Shown here in pieces: positions 1-9,491 of a stretch of DNA of 64,000 nt (positions are counted from its first letter, which is position 1; the number at the start of each line of letters is the position of its first letter). Origin of the DNA: CAIKMD01 sp035605975 (GTDB lineage Bacteria > Pseudomonadota > Alphaproteobacteria > ATCC43930 > CGMCC-115725); contig DATNGG010000089.1 of the NCBI GenBank assembly GCA_035605975.1, positions 1 to 64,000 on the forward strand, read 5' to 3'. Under the pieces are notes generated by a model. It did not search any database, had not been told where the DNA came from, and saw only the letters and a program-made list of their open reading frames with translations. The position numbers and the translations under genes were made by a program.

Positions 1-1
1 C

Positions 2-1207
2 GCGCCTCGCCGCGCGCCCGGAGCCGAGACCGCCGCTTTCGCAATACTCGGCGCGCTGAGCTTCTGCCATCTGCTCAACGACATGATCGCCTCGCTGGTG
101 CCGGCGATCTATCCGATCTTCCGCGATGTGTTCCAGCTCGACTATTCGCAGATCGGCCTCATCACGCTCACCTATCAATGCACGGCGTCGATTTTCCAGC
201 CGGTGGTCGGTCTCTATACCGATCATAAGCCGAAGCCCTATTCGCTCTCGGCCGGAATGGGGTTCACGCTGGTGGGGTTGTTGCTGCTGGCGAGGGCCAC
301 GAACTTCACGGGGCTCCTGGTCGCGGCCGGTCTCGTCGGCTTGGGCTCGGCGGTGTTTCATCCCGAATCCTCGCGCGTCGCACGCCTCGCCTCGGGCGGG
401 CAGCACGGCCTCGCGCAGTCGCTGTTCCAGGTCGGCGGCAATCTCGGATCGTCCCTCGGACCGCTGCTTGCGGCCTTCATCGTCGTGCCGCTCGGGCAAA
501 AGAGCATCGCCTGGTTCACCCTGGCGGCGCTGCTGGCAATGATCGTCCTCGCGCGCATCGGCGCCTGGTACAAGCCGCGCCGCACCGTCGCCGCCGGCAG
601 GGGCCGCGCCCGCGCGGTGCATGCCGCGCTCGTCTTGCCGTCGCGCAAGATCGCGCTGTCGCTCGCGGTGCTGCTCGCGCTGATCTTCTCGAAATTCTTC
701 TACACGGCCGGGCTGACCAACTATTACACTTTCTACCTGATCGACCGGTTCGGCCTGTCGGTGCCCGCGGCGCAAATCTATCTTTTCGTCTTCCTTGCCT
801 CGGTCGCGGTGGGGACGGTGATCGGCGGGCCGGTCGGCGACCGCATGGGCCGCAAATTCGTCATGTGGTTCTCGATTCTCGGTGCCCTGCCTTTCACCTT
901 GGTTCTGCCTTACGCCAATCTCTTCTGGACGGGGATTCTGACCGTCCTCATCGGCGTCATCACGGCCTCGGCCTTCTCGGCGATCCTCGTCTATGCGCAG
1001 GAGCTCATTCCCGGCCGCATCGGCATGATCTCGGGTCTGTTCTTCGGCCTCGCTTTCGGCATGGCGGGCATCGCGGCGGCGGCGCTCGGCCATCTCGCCG
1101 ACCTGACCAGCATCGCCTATGTCTACCGGGTCTGCTCGTTCCTGCCGCTGATCGGGCTGCTGACGGCGTTCCTTCCGGATATCGAAAAGCGCCACGCCCG
1201 AGGCTGA
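2..1207 (+). CDS. fsr: MFS transporter, fosmidomycin-resistance (Fsr) type, 5' end outside window
   Basis: Inner-membrane proton-driven exporter of the major facilitator superfamily. The reading frame is open from base 2, before the first in-frame ATG at 83. The extra residues (AILGALSFCHLLND, leading into MIASLVPAIYP) match the usual Fsr first helix, so the true start lies upstream and the ATG at 83 is internal. About ten hydrophobic helices are visible in the remaining 401 residues. The loop GDRMGRK, near residue 280, is the MFS motif-A repeat between helices 8 and 9. It is followed after 18 bases by a convergent hydroxylase gene and shows no obvious functional link with it. Family assignment is good; the substrate is unknown, since Fsr-like proteins act on varied small molecules. 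Confidence 0.85.
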   Translation, partial: APRRAPGAETAAFAILGALSFCHLLNDMIASLVPAIYPIFRDVFQLDYSQIGLITLTYQCTASIFQPVVGLYTDHKPKPYSLSAGMGFTLVGLLLLARATNFTGLLVAAGLVGLGSAVFHPESSRVARLASGGQHGLAQSLFQVGGNLGSSLGPLLAAFIVVPLGQKSIAWFTLAALLAMIVLARIGAWYKPRRTVAAGRGRARAVHAALVLPSRKIALSLAVLLALIFSKFFYTAGLTNYYTFYLIDRFGLSVPAAQIYLFVFLASVAVGTVIGGPVGDRMGRKFVMWFSILGALPFTLVLPYANLFWTGILTVLIGVITASAFSAILVYAQELIPGRIGMISGLFFGLAFGMAGIAAAALGHLADLTSIAYVYRVCSFLPLIGLLTAFLPDIEKRHARG

Positions 1208-1225
1208 GCGAGCCTCTACTGCGCC

Positions 1226-2836
1226 TCAGTGGCCGGTCGCGATGGCGGCGACGGTCTCGGGCTCGTCGGGCGGGGCATTGCCGCGCCACACGACATGCAT
1301 GTCGGGCCGCAGCAGCAACAGATCGTATTGATAGACGGCGCGGGGCGCCTCGTCCCCGATCTCGAGCACCGTCACCGGCGCGCCGAAGGCTTGGATCGCA
1401 CGCGCGAGCCCTGAGACATCGGCCTTGCTGCGGCCGAGCTTCAGGATCGCATAGCCGTCGGGGATCCGATCCTGGATGGGTGTTCCGTCTTGGAGCCAGA
1501 CATGCGGCAGGCGCGCGCCGGGCCAGGTCGTCGGCTCATAGGTGCGGAAGAGATGCTCGGGCCCGCCGGGTATATCGCAGATGACCGGCGAATCGACATA
1601 GCGATAGCCCAGCTCGGCACCAATCATCTCGTTGCTCTTGCGCTGCTCGATATCGGTGAGACGCGAAATCTCGGCGCGCAGCGCGGCGCCCTCGGCCGTG
1701 TTGTCGCGGATGAAGGGCCGCCACAGCGCGCGCCATTTGCGCCGCCCCAAAGTTGCATAGCGCGAGGCACCGACATTGCGGTCGCCCACCTGCCGGCGCT
1801 CGATCTCATAAGAGCGCAGCAAATTGGGGCCGCCCCAACCTTGCAGCGTCGCGGCAAGCTTCCAGGAGAGATCGATCGCATCGCCGACCCCGCCATTCAT
1901 GCCGAGCCCGCCGGTTGGGATGACGAGATGGACAGAGTCGCCGGCAAGAAAGACGCGGCCCTCGCTGAACCGTTCGGCCAACAGCAGATTCTGCCGCCAC
2001 GGATTGCAGGTCAGCATCTCGTATTTGACCGGCGCGCCGACCACTTGCTCGAAGAGCCACTTCATGTCCTCGTCGCGCTCGACCACCGCGTGAAGCGTGT
2101 AGTGCTTGGTCGAATCCTGCATGATGAGAAACGAGCCGTATTTGTCGGCGACGTGGTAATGCCGCCCATGGCCGGGTCCTTGCCCCAGCGGCATGCGGTC
2201 GAACAGTTCGTCGCAGCGGTAAAGCGCCTGGCGCAGCTCGAGGAGATTGGCCTCGCCCCGAAGTCGGATGCCGAGCTGCTTCCTCACCGTGCTCGCCCCG
2301 CCATCGCAACCGGCGAGATAGGCGGCGCGGATGGTCTCGGTGCCCGCGCTCGTTTTCACCTGCGCCGCGACGCCGCTTTGATCCTGCGTGAAGGACAGGA
2401 GCTCGCAGCCAAAGCGCACCGCGACATTGGGCGTACGCTCGGCGATCGATTTGAGCAGCGGCTCGAGCGTATATTGCGAGATCAGCTGATAGGGCTCGAG
2501 CGGCAGCGAGCCGTCATTGCAGCGCTCGGTTTCGGCGCGCGCCTCGGCGACGGACGGGTAGTGAAGGTGCAAGAGCGGCTTCTCGACCAGCGACAGGACG
2601 ATGAACACGTCCATCGGAATGTCGCCGCGCATGCCGGCCTGGCGCACGGCATCGGCAATCCCCAGCCGGCGGTAAATTTCCATGGTGCGGGCGTTGCAGC
2701 GCTCCATCTTCGGCAGGAAGGCGGGCGCCTCCTTCTGCTCGATGAGAATTGTCTCGATGCCGCGCCGACCGAGGTCGATCGCGAGGGTGAGGCCGACCGG
2801 CCCGCCGCCGACAATGAGAACCTGCGTATCCGTCAA
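1226..2836 (-). CDS. FAD-dependent aromatic hydroxylase (MhpA/PheA-like, FAD_binding_3)
   Basis: Class A flavoprotein monooxygenase that would hydroxylate an aromatic ring using NAD(P)H and O2 in the cytoplasm. The 536-residue protein has the dinucleotide motif GGGPVG at residues 10-15, the DG motif GCDGG at 176-180 and the FAD-ribose GD motif LAGDS at 297-301. After the last of these comes the IPTGGLGMNGGVGDA stretch typical of phenol and hydroxyphenylpropionate hydroxylases. A thioredoxin-like C-terminal region follows, as in PheA/MhpA relatives. It is the last gene of a minus-strand run (TRAP permease, flavin monooxygenase, molybdoenzyme, TRAP binding protein), 25 bases after the binding-protein gene. 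It probably acts on the imported compound or a hydroxylated intermediate; the substrate cannot be read from sequence. Confidence 0.88.
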   Translation of the reverse strand: MTDTQVLIVGGGPVGLTLAIDLGRRGIETILIEQKEAPAFLPKMERCNARTMEIYRRLGIADAVRQAGMRGDIPMDVFIVLSLVEKPLLHLHYPSVAEARAETERCNDGSLPLEPYQLISQYTLEPLLKSIAERTPNVAVRFGCELLSFTQDQSGVAAQVKTSAGTETIRAAYLAGCDGGASTVRKQLGIRLRGEANLLELRQALYRCDELFDRMPLGQGPGHGRHYHVADKYGSFLIMQDSTKHYTLHAVVERDEDMKWLFEQVVGAPVKYEMLTCNPWRQNLLLAERFSEGRVFLAGDSVHLVIPTGGLGMNGGVGDAIDLSWKLAATLQGWGGPNLLRSYEIERRQVGDRNVGASRYATLGRRKWRALWRPFIRDNTAEGAALRAEISRLTDIEQRKSNEMIGAELGYRYVDSPVICDIPGGPEHLFRTYEPTTWPGARLPHVWLQDGTPIQDRIPDGYAILKLGRSKADVSGLARAIQAFGAPVTVLEIGDEAPRAVYQYDLLLLRPDMHVVWRGNAPPDEPETVAAIATGH

Positions 2837-2861
2837 TTCCGTCGAGACCCCTCGGCTATTC

Positions 2862-3872
2862 CTATTTGCCGGCGCGAATCGCCACCACCTCGCTGCGGAA
2901 CGCGGCCAGCACCCTGGCGCCGTCCGGCGTGGCCTTGACCCATTCCTCGGTCACGGGCGCGACCAGAGCCTTCCAGCGCGCTTCTTCCTCGGGCGCGAGC
3001 GAGGCAATGGTCTGGCCTTTCATCGCGGCGGTCGCGTCGCGGCCGCGCGCTTCCATGGCATCGTCGGCTTTCGCCAAACGCAAGACATAGGACTCGCCGG
3101 CGAACTTGTCGATTGCCGCCCGGCCTTTTTCCGGCAGCTTTGCGTAGCTGTCCTTGTTCATGAAGACGAAGCCCGTATTGTTGCCGAGCGGCACTTCGAG
3201 ATGAAAGTTCGTGACCTCGTCGAGATGGAAGGTCGGGACGCTCGGCCAGCCTTGGGCGACGGCGTCGACCAGGCCGCGCTGCAGGCTCTGATAGAGCTCG
3301 CCCGGCTGCAGCGAGATCGGCGCCGCGCCGAGCCGCGGCATCAGCGTGCTGAGGACGCGCCCCTCGACGCTGACTTTGAGGCCCTTCATGTCGGCGAGCA
3401 CGTGGATCGGCTTCTTGGCGTGGAGGACGAGGGGCGGGAACACGATGAAGCCGAGCGGCTTGACTTTGGTAAATTCGTCGGCGATGACGCCCGTCTCATA
3501 GAGCCGCCACAGCGCTAGCGCGTCCTCGCGATGATTCTTGGTCTCGAAGGGCAGGGTCCCGACATTGGTCTTTGGGAAGACCGAGGAAACGGGACCGAAC
3601 ACGGCGAGGCCGATATCGACCACGCCGCCGGTGATGCGGTCATACATATTGGTGTTGTCGCCAAGGACGCCGCCCGGAAAAACCTTGACGACGATCGTGC
3701 CGCCCGAGGCCTCGGTCACATCCTTCGCCCACCCCTCGGCGCCTTGCGCGAAAAGTGCGTTGTTGGGCGCGGAGGGATAGGCAAACTTCACCTCCACCGG
3801 ATCGGCGAGGGCGGGGATGACTGCGCTCAGTAAAGCGGCGGCAGAGAGAGCGAGAATGAGCAGGCGTTGCAT
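2862..3872 (-). CDS. TRAP transporter substrate-binding protein (DctP family)
   Basis: Periplasmic solute receptor for a tripartite ATP-independent importer. The 336-residue protein starts with a signal peptide (basic MQRLL, hydrophobic core, cleavage near ALA-DP at residues 23-25). The mature chain begins with the usual strand VEVKFAYPS. A conserved DctP core follows, including LKVSVEGR near residue 165 where the carboxylate-binding arginine normally sits. The ATG is preceded by AGGGGA at a sensible distance. The matching permease (7504-9456) is separated from it by a flavin monooxygenase and a molybdoenzyme on the same strand, so transport and catabolism appear co-transcribed. The ligand is probably an organic or aromatic carboxylate (inference). 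Confidence 0.9.
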   Translation of the reverse strand: MQRLLILALSAAALLSAVIPALADPVEVKFAYPSAPNNALFAQGAEGWAKDVTEASGGTIVVKVFPGGVLGDNTNMYDRITGGVVDIGLAVFGPVSSVFPKTNVGTLPFETKNHREDALALWRLYETGVIADEFTKVKPLGFIVFPPLVLHAKKPIHVLADMKGLKVSVEGRVLSTLMPRLGAAPISLQPGELYQSLQRGLVDAVAQGWPSVPTFHLDEVTNFHLEVPLGNNTGFVFMNKDSYAKLPEKGRAAIDKFAGESYVLRLAKADDAMEARGRDATAAMKGQTIASLAPEEEARWKALVAPVTEEWVKATPDGARVLAAFRSEVVAIRAGK

Positions 3873-3906
3873 CGCGATTTCCCCTGACTTGAATAGGTTG
3901 ACGGCC

Positions 3907-6246
3907 TCACCCGGCTTTGCGCTTTGCCTCGCGGATCGCGCGCCACAGAGTCTCGGCCGTCAGCGGCATCTCGATATGCGCAATGCCGAGCGGCGCCAGC
4001 GCATCGAGCGCCGCGTTCATGACGGCGGGCAAGGCGCCGACCGTGCCGGCCTCGCCCGCGCCTTTGACGCCCAAGGGATTGACGAGGGTCGGGACCGGAT
4101 TGTCCTCGACCTCGATCGCGCAGACATCGTCGGCGCGCGGCATGCCGTAATCCATGAATGAGCCGGTGACGAGCTGCCCCGATTTCGGATCGTAGACGAT
4201 CTGCTCCGTGAGCGCCTGGCCGATGCCCTGAACGACGCCGCCATGAACCTGGCCGTGCAGGGTGAGGTGGTTGATGACCTTGCCGACATCATCGACCGCG
4301 ATATAGCGCAGCACGTCGAGCTTGCCGGTCTCCTCGTCGATCTCGATCTCGCAGATATGGGCGCCGTTGGGAAAGGTTTGCACCTGCGGCTCGAAGACGC
4401 CGGTCTCGAAGAGGCCCGGCTCCATGCCCTTGGGCAAGCGCCCCGGCTGGAAGGCGGTGCGCGCGACCTCTTTCAAGGGCAGGCGCCGATCCGTGCCGGC
4501 GACAGCGAAGGCGCCGTTCGCGAATTCGACATCCTCCTCCGCCGCTTCGAAAAGATGCGCCGCGATCTTTCGCCCCTTGGCGATGATCTTCTCCGCCGCC
4601 CGAAACGCGGCCGAGCCGCCGATCACCGCTGAGCGCGAGCCGAACGTGCCGGTGCCCCACACCACCTTGTCGGTATCGCCCTGGAGAAAGGTGATGTCGT
4701 CGAAATCGAGGCCGAGCTTTTCGGAGAGGATGATCTTGTACATCGTCTCATGGCTCTGACCCTGCGCCGTCGTTCCGACCAGCAGCGTTGCCGAGCCTGT
4801 GGCATCGAAGCGGATTTCGGCGGTCTCGGCGCCGGGCGGGGCCGCGGCGCGCTCGATCGCATTGATGACGCCGATGCCGCGCAGCTTGCCGCGCTGGCGC
4901 GCTTCGGCGCGGCGCGCCTCGAAGCCCGCGAAACCGGCGCGCTCCAGCGCCTGGTCCATGCCCTTCTCGAATTCGCCGCCGTCATAGGTGTAAACGAGGC
5001 CGGTCTTGAACGGCATGGCGGAGGGCGGAATGATGTTACGGCGGCGTAGCGCGACCCGATCGATGCCCATTTCGCGCGCGGCGCGGTCGATGATGCCCTC
5101 GATCACATAGCAGGCCTCGGGGCGGCCGGCGCCGCGATAGGGCGCCGTCGCGGTAGTGTTGGTGAAGACGCCGAAGACGGTGACATGAATCGCCGGCGTA
5201 AGATAAACGCCGGCCAGCGTGCCGAGATTGGAGAAGGTCGGCAGCAAATTCGAATCGGCGCTGAGATAGGCGCCGAGATTGGCGTAGGTCCGAACGCGCA
5301 GCGCGAGGAAGGTGCCGTCCTTGGCGAGCGCCAGCTCGGCATCCGTCACATTGTCGCGGCAATGATCGTCGGAGAGAAAGCACTCGCTGCGCTCCGCCAC
5401 CCATTTGACCGGCCGGCCGAGCTTCCGCGAAGCATAGAGCGCGAGCGCGTTTTCGGGCGAGGTGTTGCCCTTCGAGCCGAAGGCGCCGCCGATATCGCCG
5501 CTGACGACGCGAAAGCGGTTCTCCGGAATTTTGAAAATGTCCTCGGCGAAGGCCCGGCGAACGCCATGGATCGAGCCGATGCAGCCATAGAGCGTGAATT
5601 TGCGGTGGCGCGGATCATAGTCGCCGATGCAGCCGCGCGGCTCGATCGCGTTGTGCATGATCCGGCTGATGACGAAGCGTTGGCGCGTGACGTGATGCGC
5701 CGCGGCGAAAGCCGCCTCGACGGCCGCTTTGTCGCCGAGCTCGAAGACATTTGAGATATTGTCCGGACATTCGGCCCAGACTGCGGCAGCGCCCGGCGCG
5801 ATCGCATCGATCGTGCGCGTGACCGAAGGCAGCGGCTCATAGACGATCTCGATCCGCTCGGCGGCGTCCTTCGCCTCGGCAAGCGTCTCGGCGACGACAT
5901 AGGCGACCTGGTCGCCGACGAAATGCGCCGCGCCGCGGGCAAGGCCGGGATGCGGGCTTTGATGGAGCGGCGAGCCGTCGGGGCGCTTGCGCGGCATGCG
6001 GACTTTGAGCGTGCCGATGCCGTCGGCTTTCAAATCCTCGCTCGTGAAGACACCGAGAACGCCCGGCATCTGCGCCGCGGCGCGCGTATCGACTGAGACG
6101 ATGCGCGCATGCGCATGCGGCGAGCGGAGCACATAGCCAAAGGCCATGCGCGGCCGCGCCATATCGGCGATGAACTCGCCTTGCCCGCGCAGCAGCCGCG
6201 GATCTTCCTCGCGCGGCACCGCCTGACCCATCCCGAATTGACCCAT
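3907..6246 (-). CDS. Xanthine dehydrogenase/CoxL-family molybdopterin-binding subunit (orphan)
   Basis: Large catalytic subunit of a molybdenum hydroxylase that would insert water-derived oxygen into an aldehyde or N-heteroaromatic carbon. The 779-residue length is standard. Visible motifs are the start PREEDPRLLRGQGEF, GGAFGSKGN at 253-261 for cofactor binding, APYRGAGRPE at 368-377, and GVKGAGEAG at 726-734 carrying the catalytic glutamate (E732). The CO-dehydrogenase loop VAYRCSFR is absent, so CO oxidation is unlikely. No [2Fe-2S] (CoxS) or FAD (CoxM) partner is encoded next to it or elsewhere in the window. It lies 15 bases after a flavin monooxygenase gene and 34 bases before dctP, implying one transcript. 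A second homologue sits at 22822-25164. Confidence 0.9.
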   Translation of the reverse strand: MGQFGMGQAVPREEDPRLLRGQGEFIADMARPRMAFGYVLRSPHAHARIVSVDTRAAAQMPGVLGVFTSEDLKADGIGTLKVRMPRKRPDGSPLHQSPHPGLARGAAHFVGDQVAYVVAETLAEAKDAAERIEIVYEPLPSVTRTIDAIAPGAAAVWAECPDNISNVFELGDKAAVEAAFAAAHHVTRQRFVISRIMHNAIEPRGCIGDYDPRHRKFTLYGCIGSIHGVRRAFAEDIFKIPENRFRVVSGDIGGAFGSKGNTSPENALALYASRKLGRPVKWVAERSECFLSDDHCRDNVTDAELALAKDGTFLALRVRTYANLGAYLSADSNLLPTFSNLGTLAGVYLTPAIHVTVFGVFTNTTATAPYRGAGRPEACYVIEGIIDRAAREMGIDRVALRRRNIIPPSAMPFKTGLVYTYDGGEFEKGMDQALERAGFAGFEARRAEARQRGKLRGIGVINAIERAAAPPGAETAEIRFDATGSATLLVGTTAQGQSHETMYKIILSEKLGLDFDDITFLQGDTDKVVWGTGTFGSRSAVIGGSAAFRAAEKIIAKGRKIAAHLFEAAEEDVEFANGAFAVAGTDRRLPLKEVARTAFQPGRLPKGMEPGLFETGVFEPQVQTFPNGAHICEIEIDEETGKLDVLRYIAVDDVGKVINHLTLHGQVHGGVVQGIGQALTEQIVYDPKSGQLVTGSFMDYGMPRADDVCAIEVEDNPVPTLVNPLGVKGAGEAGTVGALPAVMNAALDALAPLGIAHIEMPLTAETLWRAIREAKRKAG

Positions 6247-6261
6247 CGCCCGATCCCTCTC

Positions 6262-7407
6262 TCAAGCCGCAGCCGGCCGGCGCAACCCCGCCTGTTCCAG
6301 CCGCGGCATCACCTCTTTCTGCCAACGCGCCATGCCGTCCCAATAATCGAGCCAGCGCAAGAGAACGCCGTCGATGCCGATCTTCGACAGTTTCTGCAAG
6401 CCATCGACGATGTGATCGGGCGTACCGATCAGCGGAAAGCCGCCCCAGCCCAGCTTTGCGACATAACGCAGCTGCTCGGCCTTTTCCGGCACGAGCTTGT
6501 GCATCTCGATGTTCTGGATGCGCAGCAGGTTTTCGACCGCCTCGTCGTCGCCCTTCTCGACCGCGTAATAGCGCGCGTAATCCTGCGCCTCTTTCATCGT
6601 GTCGCGCTGGACGACCGGCGCGCCGCTCCAGATTTGAATCTCGCGGCCAAACTCTTCGCGCGCGATGCGGCGATAGGATTCGACATGGGCGCGGGTGCGC
6701 TCCAGATCGCTGCCGTCGATATGGATGAAAGCCATGTCGGCGTATTTCGCGGCAAAGCGCTGTCCCTTGCCCGAGGCGCCGGCATTCATCAAAGGCGGGA
6801 AGGGCTTTTGAATCGGCTTCGGCATCGAGAAGCCTTTTGTGACGCGCAGGAATTTTCCCTCGTAGTCGAATTCCTCTTCGCGCGTCCATAGCAGCTTGAC
6901 GATCTCGATCCATTCGGCCGCGTATTCGTAGCGCATATCGTGTTCCATCAGCGGCGCGCCGAACATTTCGAGCTCGGGCCGGAACCAGCCGCAGACGATA
7001 TTGAGCGCGAAGCGGCCATTGCCGATATGGTCGACGGTCGCCGCTTGCTTGGCCGCCATCACCGGATGAACCGTCGGGACATGCGAGGTGGTGAGGATCG
7101 CGACGCGCTTCGTCGCCTGGGACAGGCCGGCGGCCCAGGTATAGGTCTCGAAATTGGTGCCGTTGAAGTTGGACTTGCCGCCGAAGCCTTTCCAGCGCGC
7201 GACCGGCACGACCGCCTCATAGCCGGAGCGGTCGGCGAGCTCAGCGAGGCTCAGCGTATTCGGCCAGTTCAGCGCATAGGCTGCCTCGGCCGTGGTGATG
7301 GCGCAGCCATTGCTGACATTGGTGCCGAAAATCCCGAGCTTCAGCTTGTTCGCGCTGAAGAGCGGATTGGTCGCGCCCCGCGGGTCGGCGGTGCTCGTCA
7401 TGCTCAT
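6262..7407 (-). CDS. LLM-class flavin-dependent monooxygenase (RutA/SsuD-like)
   Basis: Two-component FMNH2-dependent monooxygenase of the bacterial luciferase fold. The N-terminal region has GFGGK, then an ATTSH-like segment (ILTTSHVPTVHP), ATVDHIGNGRFALNIVCGW and EYAAEWIEIVKLLW. This order matches pyrimidine oxygenase RutA and alkanesulfonate monooxygenase SsuD. These enzymes cleave C-N or C-S bonds of small heterocycles or sulfonates, but the substrate here is unknown. I place the start at 7407 because GGGGGGAG lies just upstream; the next ATG (7401) is better spaced and equally possible. An upstream in-frame ATG at 7461 lacks a ribosome site. No flavin reductase gene is adjacent. It sits between the TRAP permease and the molybdoenzyme gene. 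Confidence 0.87.
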   Translation of the reverse strand: MSMTSTADPRGATNPLFSANKLKLGIFGTNVSNGCAITTAEAAYALNWPNTLSLAELADRSGYEAVVPVARWKGFGGKSNFNGTNFETYTWAAGLSQATKRVAILTTSHVPTVHPVMAAKQAATVDHIGNGRFALNIVCGWFRPELEMFGAPLMEHDMRYEYAAEWIEIVKLLWTREEEFDYEGKFLRVTKGFSMPKPIQKPFPPLMNAGASGKGQRFAAKYADMAFIHIDGSDLERTRAHVESYRRIAREEFGREIQIWSGAPVVQRDTMKEAQDYARYYAVEKGDDEAVENLLRIQNIEMHKLVPEKAEQLRYVAKLGWGGFPLIGTPDHIVDGLQKLSKIGIDGVLLRWLDYWDGMARWQKEVMPRLEQAGLRRPAAA

Positions 7408-7503
7408 GCGCTCCCCCCGGGTTTTCTCCTTTGCCCTGCCGCCGAGGCGGAATCGGACCATAGCAGAGGCGCGGCCGTGCCGGCCATGGGCGCGCCCGCC
7501 CCC

Positions 7504-9456
7504 TCAGCTGGCGCCCATGGTCGAAACCAGCCAGAGGCAGATGCCGGGAAAGACGACGAGGATCGCCAGCTTTACGAGGTCGGCGACGACGAAGGGCGCG
7601 ACGCCCTTGTAGACCGTCCAGATCGAGACGTCCGGCTGGATGCTTTTAAGGACAAAGACATTGAGGCCTAGGGGCGGGTGGATGAGGCCGGTCTCGACCA
7701 CGCAGAGATTGATGATGCCCCACCACAGCACGTCATAGCCGAGATGCAGCACCAGGGGCGTGACGATTGGCACGGTGATGACCATCACCGCGAAGGATTC
7801 CATCACCGAGCCGAGGAGCAGATAGACGAGCAGGATGACGGCGATGATGGTGATCGGCGCCCAATTGAGATGCGACAGGAAGGTGGTGGCACTCTCGGTC
7901 AGCGCGCTGACCCCGACGAAGAACGAAAAGATTTGCGCACCGAAGATCAGCCCATAGATCATCGCCGTCGTGGCGGTGGTGCCCGCCATCACATGCCAGA
8001 AGGCACTGCCTTTGAGCTTTCCGCGGAAGAGGGCGCAGAGGAAGGATTCGAAGGCGCCGACCGCCGCCGCCTCGGTCGCGGTGAAGATGCCGAAATAAAT
8101 GCCGCCAAGCACGCTGCCGAAAAGCAGCGCCGCCGGGCCGCAGCGCGACAAGGCCGCAACGAGGCTGCCCGCCTGGATATTGCGATCGACCGGCGCCGAG
8201 GCCGGCGAGACGCGGACATAGATGGCGATGGTGAGGAGGTAGAGCGCGGTCGCGAGCAGCCCTGGCAGGACCGCGGCGACGAAGAGCTGCCCGACCGAGG
8301 CTTCCGAGAGCAGCGCGAAAAGAATGAGCGGGCCCGAGGCCGGCGGCAGCAGCGCGCCGAGCGTGCCGCCCGCGGCGCAGACGCCGGTCGAGAAGGCGGG
8401 GCTGTAGCCGCGCGCCTGCATCTCGGGCAGCGCCACCTTGCCGATCGTCACGGTGGTCGAGATCGAATGCCCGGTCAGGGCGCCGAAGCCGGCGCAGCCG
8501 GCGATCGTCGTCAGCGCGAGGCCGCCGCGCAAGCGCCCGAGCAGCACATGGGCGAGGCGATAGACGTCCTCCGAAATATCGGCGACCGCGGCGAAGCTGC
8601 CCATCATCAGGAACAGCGGCAGGGTGGCGAGCTGGGTATTGCCCAAAAACCCGGTTACCTCGGTCGCGGCCGCGCCGAGCGAGGGCATCAGGCCAATGAA
8701 CATGGTCGAGCTGATGACGCCGACGATCCCCATGATCGCGGCGATCGGGATGAGGACGAGGGTCAAGAGCCACATCGCCACAAAGACGATCGTGACGGTG
8801 AGCCCGACATGGCCCTGCGCCCAGGCGGAAATCGCGCCCGCATGGGCGACCCATTGCCATGCCGCAAGCCCGATGAGGCCGGCGACGAGTGCCGCCCCGA
8901 GCGTGCCGCGTGTCCCGTGTGTCGCGGCGTGGCGCGCCTCGTTGACGATGATGATGGCTTGGACGATCGAGCCGAAGGCCAGCAGCCCCGCCACGCCGTA
9001 GATGAAGGGTGCTTGCGGCAGGCCGAGGATGACCGTGGTCCGGCCCTCCTGCGCGAGCGTCGCGGCATAGCCGAAAATCCGCACCGCGAGCACCGTGTAG
9101 AACAGCCACAGGAAGGCGCTGCCGAGAACTTCGAGCCAAGCCCTGAGGCAGGGGCCGAAATATCGCGCGACGAGATCGATCTTGAGGTTGACGCGTTGCG
9201 TCATTCCCGCGGGGATGCACGCGGAAATGGCAACCGAGAAGGTCATCTGCACGATCTCATTGATCGCCGGGATGGGCTCGTTCGCCACCCAGCGCAGCAA
9301 CACGTCGAGCATTGTCACCGCGGCGACGAACAGCATGCCGCAGACGCAAGCAATGGCGACGACGCGCGAGGCTTCGCCCAGCACGAATTCGAGGCGGTCG
9401 AGGAAAGAGCGGGCGGAGGGAGCGGCCTCGAGCGTCTCGGCTTGTGCTGCGGCCAC
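7504..9456 (-). CDS. TRAP transporter permease, fused small (DctQ) and large (DctM) subunits
   Basis: Inner-membrane part of a TRAP importer, 650 residues. Residues about 20-170 form the four-helix DctQ-like domain (FVAAVTMLDVLLRW). From about 215 onward it is a DctM domain of some twelve helices, with signatures GHSISTTVTIGKVALPEM and a GGTLGALLPPASG loop. I choose the GTG at 9456: GGAGG (9464-9468) lies seven bases upstream, whereas the longer frame to 9531 begins with low-hydrophobicity sequence lacking a ribosome site. The receptor gene is at 2862-3872, four genes downstream. DctQ-DctM fusion is known in part of the family. It is the first gene of the operon after the LysR gene. Confidence 0.88.
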   Translation of the reverse strand: MAAAQAETLEAAPSARSFLDRLEFVLGEASRVVAIACVCGMLFVAAVTMLDVLLRWVANEPIPAINEIVQMTFSVAISACIPAGMTQRVNLKIDLVARYFGPCLRAWLEVLGSAFLWLFYTVLAVRIFGYAATLAQEGRTTVILGLPQAPFIYGVAGLLAFGSIVQAIIIVNEARHAATHGTRGTLGAALVAGLIGLAAWQWVAHAGAISAWAQGHVGLTVTIVFVAMWLLTLVLIPIAAIMGIVGVISSTMFIGLMPSLGAAATEVTGFLGNTQLATLPLFLMMGSFAAVADISEDVYRLAHVLLGRLRGGLALTTIAGCAGFGALTGHSISTTVTIGKVALPEMQARGYSPAFSTGVCAAGGTLGALLPPASGPLILFALLSEASVGQLFVAAVLPGLLATALYLLTIAIYVRVSPASAPVDRNIQAGSLVAALSRCGPAALLFGSVLGGIYFGIFTATEAAAVGAFESFLCALFRGKLKGSAFWHVMAGTTATTAMIYGLIFGAQIFSFFVGVSALTESATTFLSHLNWAPITIIAVILLVYLLLGSVMESFAVMVITVPIVTPLVLHLGYDVLWWGIINLCVVETGLIHPPLGLNVFVLKSIQPDVSIWTVYKGVAPFVVADLVKLAILVVFPGICLWLVSTMGAS

Positions 9457-9491
9457 GATCCTGCCTCCCCGCGCGCGGCACAGGTTTCTCG

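Noticed and set aside
3907..6246. CO dehydrogenase large subunit
   Set aside because: The VAYRCSFR active-site loop and CoxS/CoxM partner genes are absent, so only the wider molybdenum hydroxylase family is claimed.
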